From Brevibacillus reuszeri (GTDB lineage Bacteria > Bacillota > Bacilli > Brevibacillales > Brevibacillaceae): DNA of 64,000 nucleotides. The notes beneath the pieces were generated by a model. The model was given only the letters and a program-made list of their open reading frames with translations. It made no database searches and had not been told where the DNA came from. The DNA lies in the NCBI RefSeq assembly GCF_001187725.1, contig NZ_LGIQ01000005.1, positions 369,147 to 433,146 on the forward strand, read 5' to 3'. The position numbers and the translations under genes are program-made. This document shows, one piece after another, positions 44,167 to 54,221 of this stretch; positions within the stretch are counted from its first letter, which is position 1; each line of letters begins with the position of its first letter.

Positions 44167-44515
44167 GTTTGCTTGCACCTCGATTTCATTGTCAGTTTTT
44201 GTATATTACTAGAGATACGTTTGAGAGGCAGGATCGGTTTCTTAAAATACAAGACCAAAGTATGTTGTTGAAACAGGTTGCTATGAGTTTAGTAGGAATG
44301 GATTGCGCTGGATACACTGATCTGGATGGAGTTAATCCTGGAGTGAGTGTGTAGGGCGATAACGAAGGCTTGTGGAATCGCTCGACGCTGTGAGGGTGAA
44401 AATGAAGTCATAAATAATTGGTTATTTCGAGGAATAGGTCAAACCGGCGCCGTTTTAGACGAACGCCGGTCTTGTTTTCATGCTGTAGTCAATTAGGCTT
44501 GAGAGGATCGCAATA
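44167..44515. other. Intergenic region between the GNAT operon and the TetR gene
   Basis: It contains the upstream region of the GNAT gene and, near 44441-44477, the terminator of the TetR gene. A plus-strand frame from 44261 to 44354 lacks a ribosome site and is not called. Confidence 0.4.
44441..44477 (-). terminator. Terminator of the TetR gene
   Basis: ACCGGCG and CGCCGGT pair around ~14 bases; on the minus strand it lies 39 bp after the TetR stop, on the plus strand TTGTTTT follows. Confidence 0.5.
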
Positions 44516-45082
44516 CTAGGCGACAAGTATCGTTTGGGCATACTGCTTTCCTGCAGCCAGAAGATCGTCACTCAGTTTGGAATCGTGAACAGAGCGTGCC
44601 AGCACGAGAGAGCCGACCATAGAACTGAGCAGGGCGCTGGCTTTGGACGTATCGAGCTGTGCCAGATCAGCGATAAAATCAATCATTCGCTGAACCTCTT
44701 GGGTGAAGACTTGCCGAACCTCGTCTGAGGAGCGGGACATTTCACCAGAAAGAGCAGGGAGAATACAGCCGATCTCTCTTCGATCACGGTGCTCCTGACT
44801 TAAATAGTATTGAATAATGGCATGGATTTTGGGGACATCCTTCGCCTGGTCTGCGGCTTGTTGTAAAAGAGCGATTGTATCGCTGATGGCATAACGGCAA
44901 GCTTCAACAACGAGTTGATCCTTGTTTTCAAAGTGTGAATAGAACCCTCCATGAGTCAGCCCGGCCCCTTTCATGATGACAGGAACACTTATATCGCGGA
45001 TACCATTCGTACGGAAGGCTTGAGCAGCACTTTCAATAATTTTGCCTCGAACTTTTATTTTGTGTCCTTCTGGATATGGCAT
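44516..45082 (-). CDS. TetR-family regulator, divergent from lpd
   Basis: ATG at 45082 behind GGAGTG. 188 residues; HTH IIESAAQAFRTNGIRDISVP followed by GAGLTHGGFYSHFENKDQLV, then a helical C-terminal domain with GCILPALSGEMSRS. It is divergently placed to the dihydrolipoyl dehydrogenase gene, with an A+T-rich palindrome (ATATGAT and ATCATAT arms, 45178-45211) between them, so control of that gene is likely. Confidence 0.85.
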   Translation of the reverse strand: MPYPEGHKIKVRGKIIESAAQAFRTNGIRDISVPVIMKGAGLTHGGFYSHFENKDQLVVEACRYAISDTIALLQQAADQAKDVPKIHAIIQYYLSQEHRDRREIGCILPALSGEMSRSSDEVRQVFTQEVQRMIDFIADLAQLDTSKASALLSSMVGSLVLARSVHDSKLSDDLLAAGKQYAQTILVA

Positions 45083-45246
45083 TGTTATCACTCCGTCCCG
45101 TATCAATTTGCTTTAAAATATTATATCCATCATAATAATTGATGTCAAAGCACGAATCGGGATATTGACTATTTTTGAATATGATGAATATAATATATTA
45201 TGATTATCATATTTAAATGTCTTTTAAAATTTAGGGGGACCATTTT

Positions 45247-46650
45247 ATGAGTCAACTTGAAAAGGTAGATACATTCGTAATTGGATCAGGGCCGGGTGGC
45301 TATGTAGCAGCTGTCCGATCTGCACAGCTAGGGATGAAGACGGCAATTGTGGAACGTTCCCAGATCGGTGGAGTCTGCACTCATGTGGGCTGCATTCCGT
45401 CAAAAGCATTGATTGCAGAAGCACATCGTCATGATTTGCTCCGACAGTTGAACAAGGCTGATACTGCGGGTTCCTTTGAGATCGCACAAGCTTTCAAGCA
45501 GAAGGTTGTGGACAAACAGGCTGGTGGGGTCGGTTACTTGCTCAAGACGGCTGGTGTAACCGTTGTGCAAGGAGAAGCAAGCTTTGTGGATGAGCATACA
45601 GCAGCTATTCATCTGGCAGGAGTAGAGCAAACGATTTCCTTTCAGCATGCGATTCTTGCAACAGGCTCGCGTCCGATTGAGCTGCCAGCATTGCCGTTTG
45701 GTGGACGTATTTTGTCTTCTACAGAGGCACTGTCGCTTTCGCAGATTCCAGCCAGCATGGTCATTATTGGAGGCGGCTATATTGGTATTGAGCTGGGGCA
45801 GATGTATGCCAAATTTGGAGCAAAGGTGACGATTCTGGAGGGCGGCGGACAAGTACTACCAGGGTTCGAGTCGGAGCTTGTGGCCCCTGTTATTCGACAA
45901 TTAAAAGCGGACGGAATTACGATCATAAATGGAGCGAAGGCAACAAAAGCACAGCAGGATGAGGATCATGTAACACTCTATTATGAAAAAGATCAGGTGC
46001 ATCAATCGATTACAGCAGAATATGTGCTAGTGACGGTTGGAAGAAAGCCAAACACGGATGGAGGACTGGGACTGGAGCGTATCGGATTGCAGGTTACGGG
46101 CAGAGGACTGATTGAGACAGATGAACAATGCAGAACGAATATCCCGCATATTTTCGCCATTGGTGATATTACGGCTGGCCCGGCACTTGCCCATAAAGCC
46201 TCCTATGAAGCCAAAGTTGCCGCAGAAGCGATTGCAGGTCAAGCTGCTGTAGTTGATTACAGAGCCATCCCACTTGTCGTTTTTTCAGAACCGGAGCTGG
46301 CAAGCGTTGGACTCAGTGAAACAGAAGCAAAAGCGCAAGGCATCCCGGTAGTTACAGGGAAATCATCATTCTCCATTAACGGCAGAGCATTGGCGCTCCA
46401 GGCAACAGAAGGATTTGTCAAAATCATTGCAGATTCCAGCTCGGGATTCGTAATTGGAGCACAAATTGCCGGAGTAGAGGCGTCAACTCTCATATCGGAG
46501 CTGGCACTTGCCATCGAGCTGGGAGCAACTGTAGAAGATCTGGCGCTGACCATTCATCCCCATCCTACTTTGGGAGAAGTGATCATGGAGGCAGCTGAGA
46601 ACACTGTCAAAAAAATGAACATGAAAAAATTTAGTACGACAGCGGTGTAA
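45247..46650 (+). CDS. Dihydrolipoyl dehydrogenase
   Basis: 467 residues; TAGGGGG precedes the ATG. FAD motif VIGSGPGGYVAAVRSAQ, redox disulfide GGVCTHVGCIPSK (CxxxxC), NAD motif IIGGGYIGIELGQMY, second FAD motif IFAIGDITAGP and the C-terminal HPHPTLGE with active-site His and Glu. It re-oxidises lipoamide of 2-oxo-acid dehydrogenase or glycine-cleavage complexes. No E1 or E2 genes are adjacent and it has its own TetR regulator, so it is a stand-alone paralogue. Confidence 0.93.
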   Translation: MSQLEKVDTFVIGSGPGGYVAAVRSAQLGMKTAIVERSQIGGVCTHVGCIPSKALIAEAHRHDLLRQLNKADTAGSFEIAQAFKQKVVDKQAGGVGYLLKTAGVTVVQGEASFVDEHTAAIHLAGVEQTISFQHAILATGSRPIELPALPFGGRILSSTEALSLSQIPASMVIIGGGYIGIELGQMYAKFGAKVTILEGGGQVLPGFESELVAPVIRQLKADGITIINGAKATKAQQDEDHVTLYYEKDQVHQSITAEYVLVTVGRKPNTDGGLGLERIGLQVTGRGLIETDEQCRTNIPHIFAIGDITAGPALAHKASYEAKVAAEAIAGQAAVVDYRAIPLVVFSEPELASVGLSETEAKAQGIPVVTGKSSFSINGRALALQATEGFVKIIADSSSGFVIGAQIAGVEASTLISELALAIELGATVEDLALTIHPHPTLGEVIMEAAENTVKKMNMKKFSTTAV

Positions 46651-46709
46651 ACGAAAGCCGAGGCACAGCTGCATGCAAATACGATAATAAATCAGAACGA
46701 GCGAGAATC

Positions 46710-46736
46710 TACGGCAGAAATGCCGTATTTTTTTTG
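46710..46736 (+). terminator. lpd terminator
   Basis: TACGGCA-GAAA-TGCCGTA hairpin followed by a run of T. Confidence 0.8.
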
Positions 46737-46885
46737 TGCTCGAAAACTTGCACTACAGGACGTGGGGGAGCGCCATCTCTTGTGGTCTGTGTGCTATACT
46801 GAAGCAACACTGAATAGTCATTCATTACCTCGGTTGGAAATATTATGATAGAACAAAAGTAGAAACGATATGGGGGGATATAGCA

Positions 46886-49279
46886 ATGGAGGCTGCTCTG
46901 AAAAAGCAAACAGCGAGCAGGGGGAAAAAGGCTGTCAAAATTTTGGCTGGCGTAGTCATTGTACTACTTGTCGTAAGTGCTGTTTTATTCGGAATCGCAA
47001 ACGCATATATCTCCAAATCGTTGCCGCAAATCGAAGGCACGATCCAGGTAGCAGGCCTTCTGGAGCCTGTAACCGTAACGAGAGACGCCAATGGGGTGCC
47101 CCATATTTTCGCCAAAAACGAGCATGATTTGTTTGCATCGCAAGGGTACGTGACGGCACAGGATCGTCTGTTTCAAATGGATTTGAGCAGAAGACAAGCA
47201 TCCGGTGAGCTGAGTGAAGTGATTAGCGAGAAGGCTGTGGATCGGGATAAATATTTCCGGACGCTCGGCTTGCGCAGGGCAGCCACGCTTTCACATGAAG
47301 TCTACTCACAGGAAGCCAAGGATGCCCTGTAGTGGTATGCAGATGGCGTGAATTCCTACATAAGGGAAGCAAAAGAAAAAGGAGCGCTGCCTGTCGAGTT
47401 TACACTGCTCGGCTATGAGCCAAAAGAATGGACACCGCTCGATTCTCTCACCATCGGAAAGTACATGGCGTACGATTTGGGTGGACATTGGGAAGGGCAA
47501 GCATTTCGCTATTATCTGTTAAGCCATTTTTCCAAGGAAAAAGCATACGATCTGTTCCCTTCTGATGAAAAAGGGGGCCCTCCCATTATTGCAACACTAG
47601 GGGAAGAAAAAATCGACGTCGAAAAAAGCTTTGCCAAAGCAGTCGTCCCGCCAGAATTCAATGGAAGCAATAACTGGGTAGTCAGTGGAGCAAAAAGCGC
47701 ATCAGGCAAGCCGCTTCTGGCCGATGACCCGCATCTGTCCCTCGCTACCCCAGCGATTTGGTACCAGACTCATCTGAATGCTCCGGCGGTAAATGTGAGT
47801 GGGGTTATTTTTGCCGGGATTCCGGGCATTATTTTGGGACATAACGATTCGATCGCATGGGGTGTGACAAACACGGGGCCAGATGTACAGGATTTGTATA
47901 TCGAAAAAAGAAACCCGAACGCACCCAATCAATTCCTTTATATGGACAAATGGGAAGACGCACAGGTCATTGACGAGCCGATAAAGGTAAAAGACAAAGA
48001 AACGATTCCGTACCAGGTAACGATCACGAGACATGGTCCCATTATTTCGGAGTTTGCCGAGGAGAGTGGGAAGGATACCGTTTTCGCACTCAAATGGACA
48101 GCGCTTGAGCCGTCGAGAGAGCTGGAAGCGGTGCTTAACATGAATAAAGCAAAAAATTGGACCGAGTTCGAGAAGGCGCTGGAAGACTTCCACACGCCTG
48201 CGCAAAACTTTGTGTTTGCGGCGCAGGATGGGACGATCGCCTACAAGGCAAATGGAAAAATTCCAATCCGAAAAAACGGAGACGCACTGCTACCTGTGCC
48301 TGGATGGACAGAAGAGCACGAGTGGACGGGGTACATTCCGTACGATCAGCTTCCGAAGACCGTAAACCCGAGCGCAGGCTTTATCTCCAGCGCGAACTAC
48401 AAGGTTACCGATAACAGCTATCCATACCACATCAGCAATATTTGGGCACAGCCGTATCGTCAAATGAGAATTCAACAGGTGCTCGCCGAAAAAGAAAAAC
48501 TGACGGTGGAGGACATGCAAAAGCTGCAGATGGATCAAGTCAATTTGCAAGCGCAAGAATTTGTCCCCATCTTTTTGGAGCAGGTGAAAAAAGAAACGCT
48601 CACCGACAAGGAAAAAGAAGTCCTCGCTCTCCTCGAAGGCTGGAATTTCGTCGACGACAAGGAATTGGCAGCCCCGCTTATTTTCAACAAATGGATGCAG
48701 CAGGTGGGAGCAGCCCTCTTAGAAGAGCAAATACCAGATTCCATGAGAAGCTTGTTTAGAGGAAGAGCGCAGGTCATTGACGATCTGGTCCGCAGAGCGC
48801 AAGCTGGCAAGCCTGGTCCGTGGATGGAGGAAAAAGGGGGACTCTCCAAAGTGCTCCATGCTTCACTGAAAAATTCGATCGCGGAAATCGAGACTTCTTG
48901 GGGAAAAAGCAGCCAAGCATGGAAATGGGGCAATGCTCACCAGGCATCTTTTGTTCACCCGCTATCCAGTGTGACAGGACTGAACTATCTTTTTAACTGG
49001 GCAGCGCCAATTCCGGCAGGGGGAAGTTCAGTAACCGTGCAGGCAGCCGGATACAATCCAAAGTCGGGCGTCATCAACCACGGAGCTTCCTGGCGGTTTG
49101 TCGTAGACACCAGCGATCTGACGAAGGCGTATCATATTGTCGGACCAGGCCAATCCGGGCATTTTAAAAGCAGCTGGTACGATGATCAATTCCGGGCTTG
49201 GGTAGAGGGAACCTATCATACAACTTCTCTGACGGAAACGATTGATAACGGGCATGTACTCACACTTGAGCCAAAATAA
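46886..49279 (+). pseudogene. Penicillin acylase family protein, interrupted by an amber codon
   Basis: ATG at 46886 behind GGGGGG. The frame reads an N-terminal membrane anchor (AVKILAGVVIVLLVVSAVLF), VTRDANGVPHIFAKNEHDLF and FQMDLSRRQASGELSE, then meets TAG at 47330-47332 and continues in the same frame with WYADGVNSYI, where relatives have Q at the stop. Downstream is the Ntn nucleophile segment GSNNWVVSGAKSASGKPLLADD (Ser) and TNTGPDVQDLYIEK. Apart from the amber codon the 797-codon gene is intact. Acylases hydrolyse acylated beta-lactams, homoserine lactones or acyl peptides. A mutation, a base-call error or readthrough would all explain it. Confidence 0.85.
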
Positions 49280-49448
49280 GCGATAGGAAAAGATATGGAG
49301 GATTGCAACTGCCAGTGCATTTCCGTATTAGAAGCGGTGTGTACTGGCTTATTTCCCATCCCGGCTTCGAATTTTCCGAAATATATCGCCTCCCGCTGCA
49401 ATACATTTAACAGGATAGCTAAAGACAGCGGGAAAGGAATGAACGGTC

Positions 49449-49892
49449 ATGCCTCAAGGAATACATGTCATTGATTTAGATTTGGGAATGAATACGATTT
49501 GGGAATTTGTCAGCGTACTGGAAAACTGGATTCCGCTGGTGCCTGGTTACATAAGTCACGAGATCATCAACGACCGTAAAGTGAATTGGACCTTTTTAGG
49601 GGACATTGGGATTATGAAGAAAAAGATAAGTCTGCAAGTGGACATAACCGAATGGAAAGAGCCGACTGAAGTAAGATTTACTTTGACCGGTATCAACGAT
49701 AATTTTGCCGGAGAAGGCTATTTCCAAGCCAAGGCATTGGATGAGCGACGCACAAAAATGACGGGTTTCCTCGACATCACTGCGAAGGGGCTAAAGGCAC
49801 CGATGGTCAATTCGATTTTGAAAACCCATGTTCCACAGCTGACGACCGATCTGGCGGAGGCTATTGCCAAACGGATGAAAGAAGCTGCATAA
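49449..49892 (+). CDS. CoxG-like SRPBCC family protein
   Basis: 147 residues with AAAGGAATG upstream. The START/SRPBCC-type fold is seen from IWEFVSVLENWIPLVPGYIS (N-terminal helix-grip), a VTFTLTG-like strand row and the long C-terminal helix (LTTDLAEAIAKRMKE). CoxG proteins bind membranes or lipids and assist CO dehydrogenase maturation in some bacteria, but relatives without CO dehydrogenase are common. No cox genes are visible; the function is unknown. Confidence 0.75.
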   Translation: MPQGIHVIDLDLGMNTIWEFVSVLENWIPLVPGYISHEIINDRKVNWTFLGDIGIMKKKISLQVDITEWKEPTEVRFTLTGINDNFAGEGYFQAKALDERRTKMTGFLDITAKGLKAPMVNSILKTHVPQLTTDLAEAIAKRMKEAA

Positions 49893-49975
49893 AAGCATGG
49901 GTAAAAGGGATGATGGAAGCATCTGGGATAATCGTATAAAATGGGGCTATCAGATTGCCATATGGGAGGATCAAC

Positions 49976-50866
49976 GTGAGTTTGAATGAACGAAACCGTA
50001 AAAAGCTTGAGGAGCACATATTTGAGCAAAATGTAGCGCATGCTTCAACCTATTTGCTTGAGACTACGCGCCAAGGGATTCGATGTGAAAAAACGGCGAT
50101 CGAAAACTATGAAACTCCTTGTCTATCACGAATCGGCGGAGATCCTGACCTGCCGCCCCAACTCGAGTGGCCCCAGACGACGGATGGGACTCCGATGACG
50201 TTTTTGCTTCAGCTCAATTTGCAAGAATTGGTAAAGCATGATGAATCTTCACTTCTGCCAGCGAGAGGCATGCTCTATTTTTTTGTAGGGATAGATGAGC
50301 CGGCCTATGATATCGAGCATCGTGTGTTATTTTTGCAGGATGATCAGCTCGTCTCCGCTACGCGTCGTCATTCCCCGGGAGAGACTGCCCTGGAAGAGCA
50401 ATTTGCTGGGTATCAGCTCGGGGCGAGAGCAACGCTCGAGCCTCCAAATTACGCTTATGTAGATTATGACCAGATCGAGACGGATTCGTTCAGTTTCGAG
50501 GATTACGAGGATTTTCGCTTTTTGCTCACGGATATGATGGATCATGATGATGTGGCTACGTTGTTCGGGTATCCTACGGGCCAGCACGATGATAGTGAGT
50601 ACGAAGCAGCACTGATGCTGCTCACAGGAAAGCAATATGACTACAAGATGGAAAAAGCCCTCCATGAGATTACTGCGCATTTTGCAGGAGATGAGACGAA
50701 GGCGAAGCAAGAAATCCAGGATACGCTCATGCTGGTGGAAATCGAGTCGGATAACGAGGTTGGTTTTTGTTGGTGGGATGCAGGGGTATTGCAATTTTTC
50801 ATTCGCAAGGAAGATTTGCTCGCAGGTCGATTTGACCGTACCTATTGCTCACTGTATTCGAGTTGA
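49976..50866 (+). CDS. YwqG-like DUF1963 protein
   Basis: GTG at 49976 behind GGGAGGA. 296 residues. RIGGDPDLPPQLEWPQTTDG and PMTFLLQLNLQEL match the DUF1963/YwqG start, GMLYFFVG follows, and FGYPTGQHDD with FCWWDAGVLQFFIRKEDL at the end are family features. The function is unknown; YwqG-like genes often lie near WXG/toxin-immunity loci, which is not the case here. Confidence 0.85.
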   Translation: MSLNERNRKKLEEHIFEQNVAHASTYLLETTRQGIRCEKTAIENYETPCLSRIGGDPDLPPQLEWPQTTDGTPMTFLLQLNLQELVKHDESSLLPARGMLYFFVGIDEPAYDIEHRVLFLQDDQLVSATRRHSPGETALEEQFAGYQLGARATLEPPNYAYVDYDQIETDSFSFEDYEDFRFLLTDMMDHDDVATLFGYPTGQHDDSEYEAALMLLTGKQYDYKMEKALHEITAHFAGDETKAKQEIQDTLMLVEIESDNEVGFCWWDAGVLQFFIRKEDLLAGRFDRTYCSLYSS

Positions 50867-50913
50867 AATCACGTCTGTACACAGGAATGCTTGATTCAAT
50901 CGAAGAAAACGGG

Positions 50914-50950
50914 AAGAACCTGTCCACACCGAGTGGTCAGGTTCTTTTTT
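50914..50950. terminator. Terminator between convergent genes
   Basis: AAGAACCTG and CAGGTTCTT pair around ~15 bases with T6; it overlaps the last codons of the minus-strand gene. Confidence 0.75.
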
Positions 50951-51575
50951 GGTGAAGAACATCCTCCAGATCGCAAACATGCACTCCGATATTGTTCATT
51001 TCCTGGATGCCTTTCTCGTACACCTGTGACATCGAATCAGCTACCATGACGACGCGGAAGTCCCGCTCACTTGCTTCGTACATGGAGGTGCGCGGGCAGT
51101 TGGGGAAGTTGCAGCCTGTAAACACAAGCGTGTCGACCCCGCGCTCTCGAAGAAATGCTTCCAGCTCCGTCTGATAAAATGCACCCCAACGCGGTTTATA
51201 CATGACCCACTCATGTTCCCCGACTGTCTGAAACTCACCGCTAAGCAGCTTGTCCGTATCCAGGGATGTATAGTGAGAGGAACGGAGCTCGCGGACCAAT
51301 TCTGCCCCTTCGGTATGTGGAGCAGCGATTTTGGCGCCTTTTTCGATTGCCTCTCGCCGGCAAATATCCACGTTGGAGCCATCCTCCTTGTACAGGCGGA
51401 TGACGTGAATAATCGGCAGACCTTTTGCCCGATATGCGTCCAGCAGCCTTACCATGTTTGGCAGCACCTGATGTGTACCCATAATTTCAGCCGGGGCGCT
51501 TGGTAAAGTGAAATCATTTTGCGTATCAATCGTGATCAGAACGGAAGTATTCCAATTTGGACTCGTATAGCTCAT
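50937..51575 (-). CDS. Cysteine hydrolase, isochorismatase family
   Basis: 212 residues. Catalytic Asp in VLITIDTQNDFTLP, Lys in EWVMYKPRWGAFYQ, Cys in FTGCNFPNCPRTSMYEASER, and the substrate loop VADSMS. The family includes nicotinamidases, N-carbamoyl amidases and isochorismatases. Which substrate applies cannot be read; the extra FPN residues before the Cys differ from nicotinamidase. It is a single gene between terminators. Confidence 0.88.
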   Translation of the reverse strand: MSYTSPNWNTSVLITIDTQNDFTLPSAPAEIMGTHQVLPNMVRLLDAYRAKGLPIIHVIRLYKEDGSNVDICRREAIEKGAKIAAPHTEGAELVRELRSSHYTSLDTDKLLSGEFQTVGEHEWVMYKPRWGAFYQTELEAFLRERGVDTLVFTGCNFPNCPRTSMYEASERDFRVVMVADSMSQVYEKGIQEMNNIGVHVCDLEDVLHQKRT

Positions 51576-51608
51576 GACTGTCCCCCCTCAATAATGGTTG
51601 ATCATGAG

Positions 51609-53357
51609 TCATATTTTACCTTCTAGGCGTGGAAATAACAGTAAAATTTTTGTCCCAGTACCAGCTTCTGACTCGACCTTGATCGTGCCTTGATGAGCGT
51701 CGACGACCGCTTTTGCGATACTCATGCCAAGACCAGCCCCTTCTGTACTTTCTTCCGTATTTGTACCTCGATAGTAACGCTCGAACAGTTTGCACTGTGT
51801 TTCCTCATCCATACCAATTCCGTTGTCTTCTACGGCAATCCAGGCACAATCTGACTCTGTACCTGTACGCAAGGTGATGCGGGTGCCGGGTGGATTATGC
51901 TTGATCGCATTCATAATCAGATTGTCGAGCATTCGCCCGAACCATTTGGTGTTTCCTTTTACAAACAGCTTGTTGGCGTGCTCCTCAAAAATAAAGTCAA
52001 TCTGCTGGATCGTTGCGTCGTTTACGTAGCGAAGCACGGCTCGACGGACAAACTCATTGAGCTCGATGCTTTCTTCAAACCGAAAATGATTATTTTTCAA
52101 TTGAAAGGTGAGAGAGAAGTCTTGAAGTAGTTCCACCATATAGTCGCCCTTGCTCCGAATCATCGCCCCCATTTCCGTAAGCTCACTTGGTGAAAAGCTG
52201 AATTGCCCACTCTCCAGCAAATGCCCATATCCTTGAATGGTAGCGAGCGGGGTGCGAAGATCATGGGAAATACCTGTCATCCACTCTTCACGCGTCTTTT
52301 CCAGGCGAATGCGTTCTTTTTCCGATGTTTCCAGCTTTGTCGCCATGTCATAAAAGCCATCGATCACCTCTTTATACAAACGATAACGCATACGGAGCTT
52401 GCCGTTTTTTCGAAATACTTTTTTCCTGTCCTTTTGCGTCAGAGGCTCATGATAATGTCCTTTTCCCATTCGTTCAAACCAATCCGTCAGCAGCAATAAA
52501 GGCTGTCCATACCGATATCCGTGCCAAGCTGCAAAAACAAGTGTCATGAGCAGTATGCCAGAGCCGAGGTACACAAGAACGAGAATAACCTCTTGCAGGA
52601 TCGGTTGACTGGCAACAGCGGGTTTTTCCTCGCCAGCATGTAACAGCCAGACGTTGCCCGTTGATTCATCCGTGTAAGCAGCCATTTTGGAATTGTGCAA
52701 TGCTGGCTCCAGACGCATGGAAACAAGTTCTAACGGCTGATATTGCTCGCGATGCTTTTCTCCTCCAACTGTTTGGACAACTTCGCCGCTGGTATTTACA
52801 ATTTCGAGGAACAAGCCTGCTTCCTTGAGCCTGGTCTCTAGCTGGGCAACTGCATCCAAGCGAACGACCCCGAGCTCACTGAAGGCTCCAACCCACTCGC
52901 GTAGCTGGTCTGCTCCCGGGTCCTCTACCCCGAGCAAATAAAAGTAAGGATGCTGTTCGGTTGTATCCAGGTGAGTAAACACCCGGAACGACTCAAAACG
53001 GCCTGTATCCTGAATCTGTAAAAGCTCCGTTGAACGGTATGAAGACTTCAAGCGGTTGTCCGGGATATTAAAGGAATAGATGACATTCCCATTCTTGTCG
53101 ACGATTTGCACCCAACAGCCTGCTTCCTTTAGCTGATCAGTCCAGCGCTCGGGGATTGTCGCGATATTTTGCTTAAAGGAGGTTTCTGTTGCAATATTTT
53201 CAATCGCCCCAAGCGGAAACGTTTTTTGCAGATCCTGATTCACCAAATAACGGATGAGAACGAGGGTGCACACCAAAAAAGCAATGACAACGAACACCCA
53301 TAAAGACAGAAACTGAAAGGTAAAATGAAAGGCGATTCGGCTGCGGAGTCGGCTCAT
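51609..53357 (-). CDS. Sensor histidine kinase with a large extracytoplasmic domain
   Basis: 582 residues. First membrane helix at ~13-36 (FQFLSLWVFVVIAFLVCTLV), about 230 residues outside, second helix at ~265-290 (EVILVLVYLGSGILLMTLVF), HAMP-like linker, HisKA GISHDLRTPLATIQGYGHLL and ATPase DNLIMNAIKHN, GAGLGMSIAKAVV. The start overlaps the regulator's stop (ATGA). The wide outer domain may bind an antibiotic or wall ligand. The divergent DUF418 gene is a plausible target. Confidence 0.92.
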   Translation of the reverse strand: MSRLRSRIAFHFTFQFLSLWVFVVIAFLVCTLVLIRYLVNQDLQKTFPLGAIENIATETSFKQNIATIPERWTDQLKEAGCWVQIVDKNGNVIYSFNIPDNRLKSSYRSTELLQIQDTGRFESFRVFTHLDTTEQHPYFYLLGVEDPGADQLREWVGAFSELGVVRLDAVAQLETRLKEAGLFLEIVNTSGEVVQTVGGEKHREQYQPLELVSMRLEPALHNSKMAAYTDESTGNVWLLHAGEEKPAVASQPILQEVILVLVYLGSGILLMTLVFAAWHGYRYGQPLLLLTDWFERMGKGHYHEPLTQKDRKKVFRKNGKLRMRYRLYKEVIDGFYDMATKLETSEKERIRLEKTREEWMTGISHDLRTPLATIQGYGHLLESGQFSFSPSELTEMGAMIRSKGDYMVELLQDFSLTFQLKNNHFRFEESIELNEFVRRAVLRYVNDATIQQIDFIFEEHANKLFVKGNTKWFGRMLDNLIMNAIKHNPPGTRITLRTGTESDCAWIAVEDNGIGMDEETQCKLFERYYRGTNTEESTEGAGLGMSIAKAVVDAHQGTIKVESEAGTGTKILLLFPRLEGKI

Positions 53358-54067
53358 AAAGCTCTCTCCTTGAGGAGCTTGTAACCTAGACCACGTATCG
53401 TAACCAAATATTTGGGGTCGCTCGGATCGATCTCGATTCGCTCGCGAATTTTGCGAACATGGACCATAACAGTGCTATCGTCTCCAAATCCGTCCAAGCC
53501 CCAAACAGCGTCATAGAGCTGCGATTTTGAAAAAACGATATTAGGATGCTTGCACAAATAGAGCAGCAATTGAAAAGCTTGCGCGGGACAAGTGACAGAC
53601 TCTCCATTCACGATCAACTCACCGGCACTCTCATTGACGAGGAAGTGCCCAAAGTCATATTGGATAGGGTCGTCATTTCCTTTATGGATAGGAAAGGAGG
53701 TACCTCTGCGCAGTCTTGCCTTGATTCTCGCCACCACCTCCAGTGGGTTGAACGGTTTGGTGACATAATCGTCTCCGCCTGTTGCAAAGCCGGTGAGCAC
53801 GTCAAATTCGGATGTTCTTGCGGTAACAAAAATGATGTGCGCATCTGACAGCTCACGGATTTTCGGGCATAACTCGAATCCTGTCTTATCTGGCAGCATG
53901 ACGTCCAACAAGATAATGTCTGCACCGTGCCTTTCAAGCAAATGAAGTCCCTCTTGCGCTGTTGTGGCTGTGTATATGCGTTGAAAGCCTTCTTTTCGCA
54001 GTGTGATTTCCAACATTTGTAAAATTGATTTCTCATCGTCGATCAGTACGATTTTTGCGTCTTGCAT
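53354..54067 (-). CDS. OmpR-family response regulator
   Basis: ATG at 54067 behind GGAGTG; a longer frame upstream is unsupported. 237 residues: receiver VLIDDEKSILQMLEITL, phospho-Asp in IILLDVMLPDKTGFELCP, Lys in VTKPFNPLEVV; winged helix with LLLYLCKHPNIVFSKSQLYD, VMVHVRKIRERI and TIRGLGYKLLKE. It forms one operon with the kinase. Likely autoregulated; targets unknown. Confidence 0.92.
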   Translation of the reverse strand: MQDAKIVLIDDEKSILQMLEITLRKEGFQRIYTATTAQEGLHLLERHGADIILLDVMLPDKTGFELCPKIRELSDAHIIFVTARTSEFDVLTGFATGGDDYVTKPFNPLEVVARIKARLRRGTSFPIHKGNDDPIQYDFGHFLVNESAGELIVNGESVTCPAQAFQLLLYLCKHPNIVFSKSQLYDAVWGLDGFGDDSTVMVHVRKIRERIEIDPSDPKYLVTIRGLGYKLLKERAL

Positions 54068-54221
54068 CGAATTCACTCCGTTTTCAGAACAATCTTCCTG
54101 GTTGTATTGTACAAAACCTTCCTTAATTTTAGCTAAACAAGGGGAGATTGTGTTTAGCAAACGGTAAGGAACCTTTTAGGGTCACTTTAGCTTGCCTTGC
54201 TACAATCAAGCCGAGGTGATC

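Noticed and set aside
5349..49279. Stop-codon reassignment or programmed recoding to explain the three in-frame stops
   Set aside because: The three cases use different stops (TGA, TAA, TAG) in unrelated genes, and all three codons end intact genes nearby; decay or base-call error is simpler.
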